DNA from: Pseudomonadota bacterium
Lineage (GTDB): Bacteria > Pseudomonadota > Alphaproteobacteria > Ferrovibrionales > Ferrovibrionaceae
Length of the DNA stretch: 12,707 nucleotides
NCBI GenBank assembly: GCA_023433835.1
Contig: JAEYTW010000026.1
Span: forward strand, 1 to 12,707
Direction of reading: 5' to 3'
The position numbers and the translations under genes are program-made. Numbering within the stretch: position 1 is the first letter of the stretch; each line of letters begins with the position of its first letter. Shown here one piece after another: positions 12,704 through 12,707 of the stretch. The notes under the pieces were generated by a model. It saw nothing but the letters and a program-made list of their open reading frames with translations, searched no databases and was not told where the DNA came from.

Positions 12704-12707
12704 TTAG
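12704..12707 (+). repeat. Right target-site duplication TTAG
   Basis: TTAG directly after the right inverted repeat, matching 11393-11396; it is the last sequence in the window. Confidence 0.82.

Noticed and set aside
1..12707. CRISPR array, tRNA or rRNA genes
   Set aside because: No regularly spaced repeats and no recognisable RNA gene sequence were seen on either strand.

Overview
The window is GC-rich DNA with dense, tightly packed genes. It looks like an alphaproteobacterial chromosome, perhaps Rhodospirillales-like. That placement rests on codon bias, gene families and gene order only; there is no rRNA or marker gene to confirm it.

Region 1 (1-3333, + strand) is the Anbu gene cluster. 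It holds the C-terminal part of a circularly permuted ATP-grasp protein (start outside the window), an alpha-E (DUF403) protein, a transglutaminase-like cysteine peptidase and the proteasome-like peptidase Anbu. The first three genes overlap (20 bp and 4 bp) and Anbu follows after 11 bp, so they are probably one transcription unit. The family logic is a peptide-ligase or amide-forming module paired with peptidases; the substrate is unknown.

Region 2 (3411-4905) holds two small exported family-3 solute-binding proteins facing each other with 7 bp between them and no permease of their own. The minus-strand one has a 36-nt hairpin that buries its ribosome binding site.

Region 3 (4987-10094, minus strand) is a nitrate-sensing and uptake locus. 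Reading along the minus strand: nasT (ANTAR antiterminator), a 348-bp control region, nasS (NrtA-like sensor without signal peptide), nrtA (Tat-exported binding protein), nrtB (permease), nrtD (ATPase). The control region is the most informative stretch here. It carries a sigma-54 type promoter, possible NtrC-like sites upstream of it, and three hairpins with six-base loops of the A1/G4 type known as ANTAR targets. The last of these is mutually exclusive with a strong intrinsic terminator just before nasS. The reading is two-step control: nitrogen limitation starts the transcript, and nitrate, through NasS releasing NasT, lets it pass the terminator. Because nasS lies behind that terminator, the sensor should be part of its own circuit. 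No nitrate or nitrite reductase gene is in the window.

Region 4 (10176-11396, + strand), divergent from nasT, is an ArsB/SLC13-type anion permease. Region 5 (11393-12707) is a complete IS5-family element (1307 bp, 19-bp perfect inverted repeats, TTAG target duplication) inserted exactly behind the stop codon of the permease. The window ends on the last base of the right target duplication.
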